A stretch of DNA of 64,000 bases from Pseudomonas sp. B33.4 (GTDB lineage: Bacteria; Pseudomonadota; Gammaproteobacteria; Pseudomonadales; Pseudomonadaceae), in the NCBI RefSeq assembly GCF_034555375.1, contig NZ_CP140706.1, positions 983,001 to 1,047,000 of the forward strand, given 5' to 3'. Positions within the stretch are counted from its first letter, which is position 1; each line of letters starts with the position of its first letter. This document shows positions 33,653-45,136 of the stretch, piece after piece. The notes below the pieces were generated by a model. It saw only the letters and a list, made by a program, of their open reading frames with translations, did not search any database and was not told the DNA's origin. Both the position numbers and the translations under genes were made by a program.

Positions 33653-34990
33653 ATGACCGCAACGACTGCAATTCGCCGACTCAACGCTGCTGACCCGGAT
33701 TTCGCGCATCATCTGGATCATCTGCTGAGCTGGGAAAGTGTGTCTGACGACTCGGTCAATCAGCGGGTGCTGGACATCATCAAGGCTGTGCGCGAGCGCG
33801 GTGACGCGGCGCTGGTCGAGTTCACCCAGAAGTTCGACGGTCTTGAAGTCGCTTCGATGGCTGATCTGATCCTTCCGCGCGAGCGTCTGGAACTGGCCCT
33901 GACCCGCATCACCGTGGCGCAGCGCGAAGCACTGGAAAAAGCCGCGGCCCGCGTACGCAGCTACCACGAAAAACAGAAGCAGGATTCCTGGAGCTACACC
34001 GAAGCCGACGGCACCGTGCTCGGCCAGAAGGTCACGCCACTGGATCGCGCCGGTCTGTACGTGCCGGGCGGCAAGGCGTCGTACCCGTCGTCGGTGTTGA
34101 TGAACGCGATTCCGGCCAAGGTCGCCGGCGTGACCGAAGTGGTCATGGTTGTGCCGACGCCGCGCGGTGAGATCAATGAGTTGGTGCTGGCGGCCGCATG
34201 CATCGCTGGCGTTGACCGGGTATTCACCATCGGTGGCGCGCAAGCGGTAGCCGCGTTGGCTTACGGCACCGAAAGCGTGCCGAAAGTCGATAAGGTGGTT
34301 GGTCCGGGCAACATCTATGTCGCCACGGCCAAGCGCCACGTGTTCGGCCAGGTCGGCATCGACATGATCGCCGGCCCTTCGGAAATCCTCGTGGTGTGCG
34401 ATGGCCAGACCGATCCGGACTGGATCGCCATGGACCTGTTCTCGCAAGCCGAACACGACGAAGACGCGCAGGCGATTCTGGTCAGCCCGGACGCCGAGTT
34501 CCTCGACAAGGTTGCCGCGAGCATCGACAAACTGCTGCCGACCATGGATCGCGCAACGATCATCGAAACCTCGATCAATGGTCGTGGTGCGCTGATTCAT
34601 GTGAAAGACATGGCGCAAGCGATCGAAGTCGCCAACCGCATCGCTCCGGAACACCTGGAGTTATCGGTCGCTGACCCGCAAGCCTGGCTGCCGCAGATCC
34701 GCCACGCCGGCGCGATCTTCATGGGCCGTCACACCTCGGAAGCACTGGGCGACTATTGCGCAGGCCCGAACCACGTGCTGCCGACCTCTGGCACCGCGCG
34801 GTTCTCTTCGCCGCTGGGCGTGTACGACTTCCAAAAACGTTCGTCGATCATCTTCTGCTCCGAAGCTGGCGCATCCGAACTGGGTAAAACCGCCTCCGTG
34901 CTGGCCCGTGGCGAATCGCTGAGTGCCCACGCGCGCAGCGCCGAATACCGCATCAAAGACGAAGACTTTCTTCAAGGGCAGGGGAACTGA
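33653..34990 (+). CDS. hisD: Histidinol dehydrogenase HisD
   Basis: HisD oxidises histidinol to histidine in two NAD-dependent steps. The 445-residue protein contains the signature around [17 protein letters not shown] and the Zn-binding [13 protein letters not shown]. The ATG at 33653 lies 23 bp after the T-run of the hisG terminator. It is 4 bp from hisC. Confidence 0.97.
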   Translation: MTATTAIRRLNAADPDFAHHLDHLLSWESVSDDSVNQRVLDIIKAVRERGDAALVEFTQKFDGLEVASMADLILPRERLELALTRITVAQREALEKAAARVRSYHEKQKQDSWSYTEADGTVLGQKVTPLDRAGLYVPGGKASYPSSVLMNAIPAKVAGVTEVVMVVPTPRGEINELVLAAACIAGVDRVFTIGGAQAVAALAYGTESVPKVDKVVGPGNIYVATAKRHVFGQVGIDMIAGPSEILVVCDGQTDPDWIAMDLFSQAEHDEDAQAILVSPDAEFLDKVAASIDKLLPTMDRATIIETSINGRGALIHVKDMAQAIEVANRIAPEHLELSVADPQAWLPQIRHAGAIFMGRHTSEALGDYCAGPNHVLPTSGTARFSSPLGVYDFQKRSSIIFCSEAGASELGKTASVLARGESLSAHARSAEYRIKDEDFLQGQGN

Positions 34991-34993
34991 GCG

Positions 34994-36046
34994 ATGAGTA
35001 AATTCTGGAGCCCGTTCGTCAAGGATCTGGTGCCGTACGTGCCGGGCGAACAGCCGAAGCTGACCAAACTGGTCAAGCTCAACACCAACGAAAACCCGTA
35101 CGGCCCATCGCCAAAAGCCTTGGCGGCGATGCAGGTCGAACTCAACGATAACCTGCGTCTGTACCCGGATCCGAACAGCGATCTGCTGAAAACAGCGGTT
35201 GCCAACTACTACGGCGTGCAGAGCAATCAAGTGTTCCTCGGTAATGGTTCGGATGAAGTGCTCGCGCACATTTTCCACGGCTTGCTGCAACACGATAAGC
35301 CGCTGTTGTTCCCGGACATCAGCTACAGCTTCTATCCGGTTTACTGTGGTTTGTACGGCATCAAATACGATGCGGTGCCACTCGACGCACAGTTCCAGAT
35401 TGATCCGGCCGACTACGCCAAGCCGAACGGCGGGATCATCTTCCCTAACCCGAACGCACCGACTGGCTGCCTGATGGCGCTGGACGCGGTCGAGCAAATC
35501 CTCAAGGCCAACCCGGATTCAGTTGTGGTTGTTGATGAGGCGTACATCGACTTCGGCGGCGATACGGCGATCAGTCTGGTCGATCGTTATCCGAACCTGC
35601 TGGTGACGCAGACGCTGTCCAAGTCGCGTTCGTTGGCGGGTTTGCGCGTTGGTCTGGCGGTGGGGCATCCGGATCTTATCGAAGCGCTGGAGCGGATCAA
35701 GAACAGCTTTAACTCGTATCCGCTGGATCGTCTGGCGATTGTCGGTGCTGCTGCTGCGTTCGAAGATCGCGAGTATTTCGACAAGACCTGCCGATTGGTG
35801 ATCGAGAGCCGTGAGTGGGTGATTGCGCAGTTGCAGGCTAAGGGTTTTGAAGTGCTGCCGTCGGCGGCGAACTTCATTTTTGCGCGGCACCCGCAGCATG
35901 ATGCGGCGGGACTTGCGGCTAAATTGCGTGAGCAGGGCGTGATCGTGCGGCACTTCAAGCAGGAGCGGATCGCGCAGTTCCTGCGGATTTCGATTGGCAC
36001 GCCGGAGCAGAATCAGGCGCTGATCGATGGGCTTGGCGAGCTTTAA
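34994..36046 (+). CDS. hisC: Histidinol-phosphate aminotransferase HisC
   Basis: A PLP-dependent class I/II aminotransferase that makes histidinol phosphate. The 350-residue protein contains [15 protein letters not shown] near the N-terminus, [11 protein letters not shown], and the PLP-Lys segment [15 protein letters not shown] near residue 210. Last gene of the hisDC unit; a tandem repeat array follows. Confidence 0.96.
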   Translation: MSKFWSPFVKDLVPYVPGEQPKLTKLVKLNTNENPYGPSPKALAAMQVELNDNLRLYPDPNSDLLKTAVANYYGVQSNQVFLGNGSDEVLAHIFHGLLQHDKPLLFPDISYSFYPVYCGLYGIKYDAVPLDAQFQIDPADYAKPNGGIIFPNPNAPTGCLMALDAVEQILKANPDSVVVVDEAYIDFGGDTAISLVDRYPNLLVTQTLSKSRSLAGLRVGLAVGHPDLIEALERIKNSFNSYPLDRLAIVGAAAAFEDREYFDKTCRLVIESREWVIAQLQAKGFEVLPSAANFIFARHPQHDAAGLAAKLREQGVIVRHFKQERIAQFLRISIGTPEQNQALIDGLGEL

Positions 36047-36055
36047 AGGCAAGAG

Positions 36056-36629
36056 CCCCTCACCCTAACCCTCTCCCAAAGGGAGAGGGGACTGATTGGG
36101 GGATGCTGTTGAATTGCACCGACCTGATGCTGCTTTACCGAATCCATAATCGACTCGGTCTTTCAGGTCGATGTACCTCACAAGACAACTCGGTCGGCTC
36201 CCTCTCCCAAAGGGAGAGGGGACTGATTGGGGGATGCTGTTGAATTGCACCGACCTGATGCTGCTTTACCGAATCCATAATCGACTCGGTCTTTCAGGTC
36301 GATGTGCTTCGCAAGACAACGCGGTCGGCCCCCTCTCCCAAAGGGAGAGGGGACTGATTGGGGGATGCTGTTGAATTGCACCGACCTGATGCTGCTTTAC
36401 CGAATCCATAATCGACTCGGTCTTTCAGGTCGATGTGCTTCGCAAGACAACGCGGTCGGCCCCCTCTCCCAAAGGGAGAGGGGACTGATTGGGGGATGCT
36501 GTTGAATTGCACCGACCTGATGCTGCTTTACCGAATCCATAATCGACTCGGTCTTTCAGGTCGATGTGCTTCGCAAGGACAACGCGGTCGGCCCCCTCTC
36601 CCTCCGGGAGAGGGCTGGGGTGAGGGTCT
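36056..36629. repeat. 131-bp tandem repeat array with palindromic modules
   Basis: Four head-to-tail units start at 36069, 36200, 36331 and 36462 (period 131, the last 132) and a terminal half-unit starts at 36594. Each unit has a CCCTCTCCC/GGGAGAGG hairpin and a longer stem whose arms are CGACCTGA and TCAGGTCG. The array is bounded by CCCTCACCCTAACCCTCTCC on the left and GGAGAGGGCTGGGGTGAGGG on the right, in inverted orientation. Units differ at only a few bases (e.g. GTACCTC versus GTGCTTC), so the expansion is recent. The whole 587-bp hisC-DUF4198 gap is this array; I see no gene in it. Confidence 0.95.
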
Positions 36630-36633
36630 GCTC

Positions 36634-37353
36634 TTATTCGTGATGCGGCTCGCCAAGGAATGTCAGCGAGCTGAACAGCCCACGACTATTCACATCACCA
36701 CTGTCCTTCACCGGCACCTCAACCTGCGCCGCAATCACATTCAACCCTTCATTCCTGACCAACACCTGCGCCCGGCCATCCTTGTCAGTTTCGGTGCTCA
36801 GCGTGTTCGGCGCGCTGCGATAGTCGCCGATCAACTTCACCCCCGCCGCCGGTTTGCCGTCGAGCAACACCCGCACCGGCAATGACTTGCCGGGCCCCAC
36901 GGTCAACGGATCAACCTCCGGCAGAATCAGCAATTTGAGTTGATCGAGCTTGGGCAACTTCGCTCCCGGCTGGTAAATCGCCAGGCTGTATTTGAACGTC
37001 TCGGTCGCCTCGACAGCGCCCGGCACTTTGCTGCGGCCCTGGTTGATCCACTTCTTGTCAGCGGTTTGCGACCACATGCCATTGTTCAGTGCCACGGCCA
37101 TCACTGCGGGCGACTTCAGCGGCTTCAAACGGGCGTGATCCGCCAGACGCTCGACGCTGACCGGAATCATCTTGCCGCCCACATCGTAGGCCCAGGCACC
37201 GCTGATTTTCTGTGCCTTGAAGGCGTTGTCTTCGGCGCCATGGCCGTAAATCACTTCGATGTTGCCGCGCCGTTGTTCCGTCCACAGGCCATGAGCCGAG
37301 GCCTGGCCGGCGAACAGTGCGGCGATGAGCACAAGGGTTTTGCCGTATTGCAT
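36634..37353 (-). CDS. DUF4198 periplasmic protein, partner of TonB receptor
   Basis: A 239-residue protein with a clear signal peptide (TLVLIAALFAGQASA, cleaved before HGLWTEQ). The mature N-terminal His after AHG is a common feature of DUF4198/NikM-like proteins tied to metal uptake. The C-terminal part resembles a beta-sandwich (KPAAGVKLIGDYRSAP). It starts 12 bp after the TonB receptor stop, so the two form an operon. Metal-related function is inferred from family and context. Confidence 0.85.
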   Translation of the reverse strand: MQYGKTLVLIAALFAGQASAHGLWTEQRRGNIEVIYGHGAEDNAFKAQKISGAWAYDVGGKMIPVSVERLADHARLKPLKSPAVMAVALNNGMWSQTADKKWINQGRSKVPGAVEATETFKYSLAIYQPGAKLPKLDQLKLLILPEVDPLTVGPGKSLPVRVLLDGKPAAGVKLIGDYRSAPNTLSTETDKDGRAQVLVRNEGLNVIAAQVEVPVKDSGDVNSRGLFSSLTFLGEPHHE

Positions 37354-37365
37354 GGTGACGTCCTT

Positions 37366-39471
37366 TTACAGGTTGAGAGTCAGGCTGACGGTGAAATTGC
37401 GCGGCTCGCCTGGGTTGACCCAGTAGTTGCTGTAGGAGCGCTCGTAGTATTTTTCGTCGAAGAGATTGTTCAGGTTGAGGCCGACGGTGACGTTGTCACT
37501 GGCTTTGTAATGAGCCAGCAGGTCGACGGTGTGATAGGCCGGCAACTCGAAGTCGCTGCCGGACTCACCGGAGCGATCGCCGACATAAGTGAACGCTGCG
37601 CCGACGTCCGAGCCGCGCAAATGGCCATCCTGAAATTCATAAACCCCGAGCAGACTGCCGCTGCGTTTGGCCACGCCAAGAATGCGGCTGCCGGTGGGGA
37701 TCACTGCGTCGCCCTTGGTCACTTCAGCATCGATGTAGGCGAAGGCGCCGATGACTCGCACCGCATCGGTGATTTGCCCGCTGACCTGCCAATCGAAACC
37801 GCGACTGCGCGCCTTGCCCATCGCACGGCTGGTGTCGGTGGCCGGATCGAGGGCGAGGACGTTTTCCTTGTCGATGTGGAAGAAGGCGAGGGTGCTGCTC
37901 AGGCGGTCGTCGAACAGTTCGCTCTTGATCCCGATTTCGTAACCGACGCCTTCTTCCGGATCGAAGGATTTGCCGGACGCGTCGAGGCCATTGTTCGGTT
38001 TGAACGAGGTTGAGGCGTTGGCGAACAGGCCGGTTTCCGGCGTCAGTTGATAGAGCAGGCCGGCACGTTGGGTGAGGGCGTCATGCCGTTGGTTGCTTGT
38101 GGCGTTGCGGCTGTGGTCGTCGATGTGTTGATCAAAATGCTCGAAACGCGCGCCGATCATTCCGCGCAGTTTGTCGGTGAAGATGATCTGATCCTGCAGG
38201 TTCAGTGCATGACTTTCGACGTGTTCGAAAAAGTCGCTGCCTGAGCGTGCACCATTGGGTTTCGGCTGGCCGTAGATCGGCTTGTAGATGTCGATGGCGT
38301 AAGGGCCGCCGGCGATGCTGGTGACGCGCTCGTTCTTGCGGAAGTTTTCGTATTCGGTGCCGATCAGCAGTTCGTGTTGCCACGGGCCGAGGTCGAACAG
38401 ACCGCGCAGCTCGAGCTGGGTGATGCTGTCGTGCCAACGGGTATCGCGTTCGCGATAGCGACGGTTGTCGGTGCGGTCATCAGCGCTCAGCGGGCGGTTT
38501 TCCGAGGCGTAACCCCAGAGTTTGCCTTCCTTGTAGTGGCTGGCCAGACGCAGCTTCCAGCTGTCATTGAGGTGATGTTCGAGGGTCGCTTGCAGCAGAT
38601 TGTTGTGGTTGTCGATGTTGCCGTCGTTGGGTTCGCCGAGGAAGGTCGAGCGCGACACACCGCTCCATTTGTTGTTCGGCGCGACGATGCCGCGATCGAA
38701 CGTGGAACTGTGGCGGACGATTTCGCTTTCCACCAGCAGCGAGGTATCCGGGTTCAGTTGCCAACTGATCGAAGGCGCGACGAACACACGCTGACTGTCG
38801 ACGTGATCGCGAAAGCTGTGGTTGTCCTCGACTGCGAGGTTGATCCGCGAAAGCACATCGCCCTGATCATCCAGCGGTGTGTTGACGTCCAGTGCGGTGC
38901 GATAGCGATCCCAGCTACCGGCGCTGGTTTGCAGGGTAGTAAACGCTTCGGGCTGCGGCTTTTTGGTGACGATGTTCACCGTGCCACCCGGATCGCCTCG
39001 ACCATAGAGGCTGGCGGCCGGGCCTTTGAGTACTTCGATGCGCTCGATGTTGGCCGCGTCGGGCGTGCTCGGATAGCCGCGGTTGGCGCTGAAACCGTCC
39101 TTGTAGAACTCCGAAGTGGTGAAGCCGCGCACGCTGTATTCGTACAGCGTCAGGCCGCCGAAGTTGTTTTGCTTTGATACGCCACCGGCAAAATCCAGCG
39201 CGCGCTCGACACTGGTGCTGCCCAAATCCTTGAGCACACTGGCGGGCACCACGCTGATTGCTTGCGGGATATCGCGAATAGCGGTGTCGGTCTTGGTCGC
39301 GCTGGACGAGCGCGTGGCACGATACCCTTTGACCGGGCCGGTCGGCGACTCGTAGTCGGAGATGACGCTGATGGCGTCCAGTTCGAGGGGTTTGGGTTCT
39401 TCGGCGAAGGCTGGGTCCACCAGCAGACCAAGGCTCAGGCCGAGCAGTGAAGCCTTTGTTCGAGACGACAT
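37366..39471 (-). CDS. TonB-dependent outer-membrane receptor (siderophore/metal type)
   Basis: About 701 residues. A signal peptide (SLLGLSLGLLVDPAFA) is followed directly by the plug domain: TAIRDIPQAISVVPASVL, then RIEVLKGPAASLYGRGDPGG, and NIVTKKPQ. The 22-strand barrel ends in the aromatic-type C-terminus NFTVSLTLNL. There is no N-terminal signalling (STN) domain, so it should not control its own sigma factor. The ATG at 39471 is chosen over an upstream TTG that lies inside the operator-like palindrome. The ligand is unknown. It is co-transcribed with DUF4198. Confidence 0.92.
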   Translation of the reverse strand: MSSRTKASLLGLSLGLLVDPAFAEEPKPLELDAISVISDYESPTGPVKGYRATRSSSATKTDTAIRDIPQAISVVPASVLKDLGSTSVERALDFAGGVSKQNNFGGLTLYEYSVRGFTTSEFYKDGFSANRGYPSTPDAANIERIEVLKGPAASLYGRGDPGGTVNIVTKKPQPEAFTTLQTSAGSWDRYRTALDVNTPLDDQGDVLSRINLAVEDNHSFRDHVDSQRVFVAPSISWQLNPDTSLLVESEIVRHSSTFDRGIVAPNNKWSGVSRSTFLGEPNDGNIDNHNNLLQATLEHHLNDSWKLRLASHYKEGKLWGYASENRPLSADDRTDNRRYRERDTRWHDSITQLELRGLFDLGPWQHELLIGTEYENFRKNERVTSIAGGPYAIDIYKPIYGQPKPNGARSGSDFFEHVESHALNLQDQIIFTDKLRGMIGARFEHFDQHIDDHSRNATSNQRHDALTQRAGLLYQLTPETGLFANASTSFKPNNGLDASGKSFDPEEGVGYEIGIKSELFDDRLSSTLAFFHIDKENVLALDPATDTSRAMGKARSRGFDWQVSGQITDAVRVIGAFAYIDAEVTKGDAVIPTGSRILGVAKRSGSLLGVYEFQDGHLRGSDVGAAFTYVGDRSGESGSDFELPAYHTVDLLAHYKASDNVTVGLNLNNLFDEKYYERSYSNYWVNPGEPRNFTVSLTLNL

Positions 39472-39510
39472 GTTATGTTGTTCCAATTCTTAGAATTGAA
39501 ACAATATAAC
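39472..39510 (-). promoter_or_regulatory. 39-bp palindromic operator candidate (Zur-like half-sites)
   Basis: Two 19-base arms around a single central base at 39491: GTTATGTTGTTCCAATTCT against AGAATTGAAACAATATAAC, with 17 of 19 pairs matched. It abuts the receptor ATG. The distal arm on the minus strand contains ATGTTATATTGTT, matching the left half of the Zur consensus TGTTATANTATAACA. Fur consensus does not fit. Regulator identity is inference. Confidence 0.6.
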
Positions 39511-39559
39511 ATGCCTGTTGAGAATGTCTTTTATTCGCGCGCTTTACGCGAAGAAAGTC

Positions 39560-40717
<1,158 letters not shown>

Positions 40718-40820
40718 TAAGCACGTCCTGGAAGAGTTGCAGGCGGGGTCAGACCGCCCATAATGTCGCGCATTATACGAGGCCGCGCGTGCCTCTGAAC
40801 GGGATATTTAGGAGTCTTTC

Positions 40821-41579
40821 ATGGCCGTTGCCCTCAGCACCCTCGTCGAAGAAGCCGATCGTTACCTTGGCAGTGCGAAAATTGCCGATTATTGCCCCAA
40901 CGGCTTGCAGGTCGAGGGCCGTCCGCAGGTCATGCGGATCGTTAGCGGCGTCACGGCCAGTCAAGCCTTGCTGGATGCCGCCGTTGAGGCCGGGGCCGAT
41001 CTGGTGCTGGTGCATCACGGTTACTTCTGGAAGGGCGAGAATCCGTGCATTACCGGCATGAAGCAGCGTCGACTGAAGACGTTGCTCAAGCACGACATCA
41101 GCTTGCTCGCCTATCACTTGCCGCTGGATCTGCACCCGGACGTGGGCAATAACGTGCAACTGGCGCGTCAGTTGGACATCACGGTGGAAGGGCCGCTGGA
41201 TCCGGATAATCTGAAAATCGTCGGCCTGGTCGGCTCGTTGAAAGACCCGATGACCGCCCGCGATTTCGCCCGCAAAGTGCAGGAAGTCATGGGCCGTGAG
41301 CCGCTGCTGATTGAAGGCAACCCGATGATTCGTCGGGTCGGTTGGTGCACTGGCGGTGGCCAAGGCTACATCGATCACGGCGTCGCGGCGGGCGTCGATT
41401 TGTTCCTCAGTGGCGAAGCGTCCGAGCAGACTTTCCACAGTGCTCGCGAAAACGACATCAGCTTCATCGCCGCCGGCCACCACGCCACCGAACGCTACGG
41501 AGTGCAGGCACTGGGCGACTACCTGGCAAAACGCTTCGCCCTCGAACACATCTTCATCGACATCCCCAACCCGATCTGA
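40821..41579 (+). CDS. Nif3-like dinuclear metal centre hexameric protein
   Basis: A 252-residue YbgI/Nif3 family protein. Metal-binding His residues appear in LVLVHHGYFWKGENP, AYHLPLDLHPDVGNN and the C-terminal AAGHHATERYG. The family forms toroidal hexamers with two metals; its biochemical role is unsettled (GTP cyclohydrolase-like fold is debated). It is divergent from algW. Confidence 0.93.
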   Translation: MAVALSTLVEEADRYLGSAKIADYCPNGLQVEGRPQVMRIVSGVTASQALLDAAVEAGADLVLVHHGYFWKGENPCITGMKQRRLKTLLKHDISLLAYHLPLDLHPDVGNNVQLARQLDITVEGPLDPDNLKIVGLVGSLKDPMTARDFARKVQEVMGREPLLIEGNPMIRRVGWCTGGGQGYIDHGVAAGVDLFLSGEASEQTFHSARENDISFIAAGHHATERYGVQALGDYLAKRFALEHIFIDIPNPI

Positions 41580-41593
41580 CTGACACGACCCCT

Positions 41594-41670
41594 GTAGGAG
41601 CTGCCGAAGGCTGCGATCTTTTGATCTTTAAAAACAAGATCAAAAGATCGCAGCCTTCGGCAGCTCCTAC
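41594..41670. repeat. REPIN, family A
   Basis: Inverted pair of GTAGGAGCTGCCGAAGGCTG cores with the short spacer TGATCTTTAAAAACAAGATCA. It lies between the Nif3-like gene and cysD. Confidence 0.92.
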
Positions 41671-41812
41671 AGGCGGGTTGGCCGAACTGGCAGGCATATT
41701 CATATACCCTTTCGATCTAGTAGGCGTCCTGATTAGAAGAGGCCGCTGTGCTAGGATTTCCCGCTCGAACACGGCCCGCTGGCCGTTCATAAGAAAGTTT
41801 TCGTGAGTAGCC

Positions 41813-42730
41813 ATGGTCGACAAACTGACGCATCTGAAACAGCTGGAGGCGGAAAGCATCCACATCATCCGCGAGGTGGCCGCCGAGTTCGATAACCCGG
41901 TGATGCTGTACTCCATCGGTAAAGACTCCGCCGTGATGCTGCACCTGGCACGCAAGGCGTTCTTCCCGGGCAAACTGCCGTTTCCGGTGATGCACGTCGA
42001 CACCCGCTGGAAATTCCAGGAGATGTACAAGTTCCGCGACAAGATGGTCGAAGAACTGGGCCTGGACCTCATCACTCACATCAACCCGGACGGCGTGGCG
42101 CAGAACATCAACCCGTTCACCCACGGCAGCGCCAAGCACACCGACATCATGAAAACCGAAGGCCTGAAACAGGCACTCGACAAACATGGTTTCGACGCAG
42201 CATTCGGCGGCGCCCGTCGCGATGAAGAGAAATCCCGCGCCAAAGAGCGCGTGTACTCGTTCCGCGACAGCAAGCACCGCTGGGACCCGAAAAACCAGCG
42301 CCCAGAGCTGTGGAACGTCTACAACGGCAAGGTCAACAAGGGCGAATCCATTCGTGTGTTCCCGCTGTCGAACTGGACCGAACTGGACATCTGGCAGTAC
42401 ATCTACCTTGAAGGCATCCCGATTGTGCCGCTGTACTTCGCCGCCGAACGTGAAGTGATCGAGAAGAACGGCACGCTGATCATGATCGACGACGAGCGCA
42501 TCCTCGAACACCTGTCCGATGAAGACAAAGCGCGCATCGTCAAAAAGAAAGTGCGTTTCCGCACCCTTGGCTGCTACCCGTTGACGGGCGCGGTGGAGTC
42601 CGAAGCCGAGACGCTGACGGACATCATCCAGGAAATGCTCCTGACGCGAACTTCCGAGCGCCAGGGCCGGGTCATCGACCACGATGGCGCAGGCTCGATG
42701 GAAGACAAAAAACGTCAGGGGTACTTTTAA
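41813..42730 (+). CDS. cysD: Sulfate adenylyltransferase subunit 2 CysD
   Basis: CysD makes adenylyl-sulfate (APS) from ATP and sulfate, driven by the CysN GTPase. The 305-residue protein has the PP-loop [15 protein letters not shown] (about residue 40) and the later [20 protein letters not shown]. Normally cysNC follows directly; here 499 bp with a foreign-looking small gene intervene. Confidence 0.97.
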   Translation: MVDKLTHLKQLEAESIHIIREVAAEFDNPVMLYSIGKDSAVMLHLARKAFFPGKLPFPVMHVDTRWKFQEMYKFRDKMVEELGLDLITHINPDGVAQNINPFTHGSAKHTDIMKTEGLKQALDKHGFDAAFGGARRDEEKSRAKERVYSFRDSKHRWDPKNQRPELWNVYNGKVNKGESIRVFPLSNWTELDIWQYIYLEGIPIVPLYFAAEREVIEKNGTLIMIDDERILEHLSDEDKARIVKKKVRFRTLGCYPLTGAVESEAETLTDIIQEMLLTRTSERQGRVIDHDGAGSMEDKKRQGYF

Positions 42731-42762
42731 GCTTCGAGTTACAAGCGGCAAGCTGCAAGTTA
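42729..42762. repeat. REP-like element, family D (left flank of insert)
   Basis: AAGCTTCGAGTTACAAGCGG followed by CAAGCTGCAAG, beginning at the cysD stop. The complementary orientation appears at 43187-43222, so the pair brackets the four-helix-bundle gene. Confidence 0.65.
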
Positions 42763-42834
42763 AAGGCGGTATGCGTAACTTTGCGGTTTGGCGCTTGCGG
42801 CCGGTTGCTGCGAGCCGGAATCGGATGACTCGTA

Positions 42835-43176
42835 ATGGATTTCGAGAAACTGGTTGTTTGGCAGCGAAGCAAATGCTTGGCGGTGGGGATTTTTAGAGAG
42901 TTTGCGCGATGCGGGGATTTTGGATTCAAGGATCAGATCACCCGCTCTGCAATGTCAGTGCCTTCCAATATTGCTGAAGGCATGGAGCGTCGGAGTTGCA
43001 AAGAAAAGGTGCACTTTCTTTGGATCGCGAAGGCTTCTTGCGGAGAGTTGCGAACCCAGATCCTGATAGGCCGAGATATCGCTTACATCGCAGAACCGCT
43101 GGCTGAAAATTGGATTATGGAAACCCGTGAGCTTTCTAGAATGCTGGGCGGGTTGATCAACAAAATTTCTGACTAG
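42835..43176 (+). CDS. Four-helix-bundle protein (S23/Avd-like) inserted in cys locus
   Basis: The 113-residue protein begins [20 protein letters not shown] and contains [18 protein letters not shown], the hallmark of the family named after proteins encoded in 23S rRNA intervening sequences and related to DGR accessory protein Avd. Family members form pentameric helical barrels that bind nucleic acid; the role of free-standing copies is unknown. Codon use looks more AT-rich than cysD and cysNC. No clear SD precedes the ATG. It is flanked by inverted REP-like elements. Confidence 0.88.
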   Translation: MDFEKLVVWQRSKCLAVGIFREFARCGDFGFKDQITRSAMSVPSNIAEGMERRSCKEKVHFLWIAKASCGELRTQILIGRDIAYIAEPLAENWIMETRELSRMLGGLINKISD

Positions 43177-43186
43177 CTGTACGCCG

Positions 43187-43222
43187 ACAAGCTTGCCGCT
43201 TGAAGCTTACAGCTCGGAGCTT
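43187..43222. repeat. REP-like element, family D (right flank of insert)
   Basis: CAAGCTTGCCGCTTGAAGCTTACAGCT, the inverted counterpart of 42729-42762. It runs into the cysNC ribosome binding region: GGAG at 43216-43219 is ten bases before the cysNC ATG. Confidence 0.65.
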
Positions 43223-43229
43223 GAATGCA

Positions 43230-45128
43230 ATGAGCCACGTATCTGATTTGATCAGCGAGGACATCCTCGCCTACCTGGGCCAGCACGAACGTAAAGAGCT
43301 GCTGCGCTTTTTGACCTGCGGTAATGTCGATGACGGCAAGAGCACCCTGATCGGGCGCCTGCTGCACGACTCGAAAATGATCTACGAAGATCACCTCGAA
43401 GCGATCACCCGCGATTCGAAGAAAGTCGGCACCACCGGTGACGACATCGACCTGGCGTTGCTGGTCGACGGCTTGCAGGCCGAGCGCGAGCAGGGCATCA
43501 CCATCGATGTTGCCTACCGCTATTTCTCCACCGCCAAACGCAAATTCATCATCGCCGACACTCCCGGCCATGAGCAGTACACCCGCAACATGGCCACCGG
43601 TGCGTCCACCTGTGACCTGGCGATCATCCTCGTCGACGCCCGTTACGGCGTGCAGACCCAGACCCGTCGCCACAGCTTCATCGCCTCCCTGTTGGGGATC
43701 AAACACATCGTCGTCGCCATCAACAAGATGGATTTGAAGGGCTTCGATGAAGGCGTGTTCGAGTCGATCAAGGCCGACTACCTGAAGTTCGCCGAAGGCT
43801 TGAAAATGAAGCCGACCAGCATGCACTTCGTGCCGATGTCTGCCCTCAAAGGCGACAACGTGGTGAACAAGTCCGAGCGCTCGCCTTGGTACACAGGCCA
43901 GTCGCTGATGGAAATCCTCGAGACCGTGGAAGTCGCGGGCGATCGCAACTTCACCGATCTGCGTTTCCCGGTGCAGTACGTCAACCGTCCGAACCTGAAC
44001 TTCCGTGGTTTCGCCGGTACGCTGGCCAGCGGCATCGTCAAGAAGGGCGACGAAGTCGTGGTGCTGCCGTCGGGCAAAAGCAGCCGGGTGAAATCCATCG
44101 TCACCTTCGAAGGTGAGCTGGAACACGCAGGTCCAGGTCAGGCCGTAACACTGACCATGGAAGACGAAATCGACATCTCCCGTGGCGACCTGTTGGTGCA
44201 TGCCGACAACGTGCCGCCGGTCACCGACAGCTTCGAAGCGATGCTGGTGTGGATGGCTGAAGAGCCGATGCTGCCGGGCAAGAAATACGATATCAAACGC
44301 GCCACCAGTTACGTGCCGGGCTCGATTGCCAGCATCGTCAACAAGGTCGACGTGAACACCCTTGAAGAAGGCCCGGCGAGCGCGTTGCAGCTCAACGAAA
44401 TCGGCAAGGTGAAGATCGCGCTCGACGCGCCGATCGCCCTCGACGGTTACGAAAGCAACCGCACCACCGGCGCGTTCATCATCATCGATCGCTTGACCAA
44501 CGGCACCGTCGGCGCTGGCATGATCGTCGCGCAGCCTGTGTCGCATGGCACTGCCACACACCACGGCAAACTGGCGCACGTCGCCACTGAAGAACGCGCG
44601 CAGCGCTTCGGCCAGCAACCGGCTACCGTGCTGTTCAGCGGCCTGTCGGGCGCAGGCAAGAGCACGCTGGCTTATGCGGTCGAGCGCAAGCTGTTCGACA
44701 TGGGCCGTGCGGTGTTTGTGCTGGATGGGCAGAACCTGCGTCACGATCTCAACAAAGGTCTGCCACAGGATCGCGCCGGTCGTACCGAGAACTGGCGTCG
44801 TGCCGCCCACGTTGCGCGTCAGTTCAACGAAGCCGGCCTGGTGACGTTGGCTGCGTTCGTTGCGCCGAGTGCTGAAGGCCGCGAGCAGGCCAAGGATCTG
44901 ATCGGCAAGGATCGTCTGCTGACGGTCTACGTGCAGGCCTCGCCGGCCGTGTGCGCCGAGCGTGATCCACAAGGTCTGTACGCCGCTGGTGGCGACAACA
45001 TCCCGGGCGAATCCTTCCCGTACGACGTGCCGCTGAATGCCGATCTGGTGATCGACACGCAGACGCTGAGTCTGGAAGAAAGCGTCAAGCAAGTGCTGGA
45101 TCTGCTGCGTCAGCGTGGCGCGATCTAA
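43230..45128 (+). CDS. cysNC: Bifunctional sulfate adenylyltransferase subunit 1 / APS kinase CysNC
   Basis: A fused 632-residue enzyme. CysN is an EF-Tu-like GTPase: G1 [15 protein letters not shown] (about 30), G3 DTPGHEQY, G4 NKMD. Together with CysD it forms APS. The C-terminal CysC domain (from about residue 460; P-loop [15 protein letters not shown]) phosphorylates APS to PAPS. The start [18 protein letters not shown] is the family N-terminus. The SD region overlaps a REP-like sequence. Confidence 0.97.
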   Translation: MSHVSDLISEDILAYLGQHERKELLRFLTCGNVDDGKSTLIGRLLHDSKMIYEDHLEAITRDSKKVGTTGDDIDLALLVDGLQAEREQGITIDVAYRYFSTAKRKFIIADTPGHEQYTRNMATGASTCDLAIILVDARYGVQTQTRRHSFIASLLGIKHIVVAINKMDLKGFDEGVFESIKADYLKFAEGLKMKPTSMHFVPMSALKGDNVVNKSERSPWYTGQSLMEILETVEVAGDRNFTDLRFPVQYVNRPNLNFRGFAGTLASGIVKKGDEVVVLPSGKSSRVKSIVTFEGELEHAGPGQAVTLTMEDEIDISRGDLLVHADNVPPVTDSFEAMLVWMAEEPMLPGKKYDIKRATSYVPGSIASIVNKVDVNTLEEGPASALQLNEIGKVKIALDAPIALDGYESNRTTGAFIIIDRLTNGTVGAGMIVAQPVSHGTATHHGKLAHVATEERAQRFGQQPATVLFSGLSGAGKSTLAYAVERKLFDMGRAVFVLDGQNLRHDLNKGLPQDRAGRTENWRRAAHVARQFNEAGLVTLAAFVAPSAEGREQAKDLIGKDRLLTVYVQASPAVCAERDPQGLYAAGGDNIPGESFPYDVPLNADLVIDTQTLSLEESVKQVLDLLRQRGAI

Positions 45129-45136
45129 GCCATAAA

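Noticed and set aside
36056..36629. CRISPR array
   Set aside because: The repeated unit is the full 131 bp with no unique spacers, and no cas genes are near.
36171..36885. Repeated 67-150 residue open frames, both strands
   Set aside because: They are translations of the 131-bp tandem repeat, identical in every unit, with no SD or family match.
39472..39510. Fur box upstream of the TonB receptor
   Set aside because: The palindrome does not fit GATAATGATAATCATTATC; a Zur-like half-site fits better.
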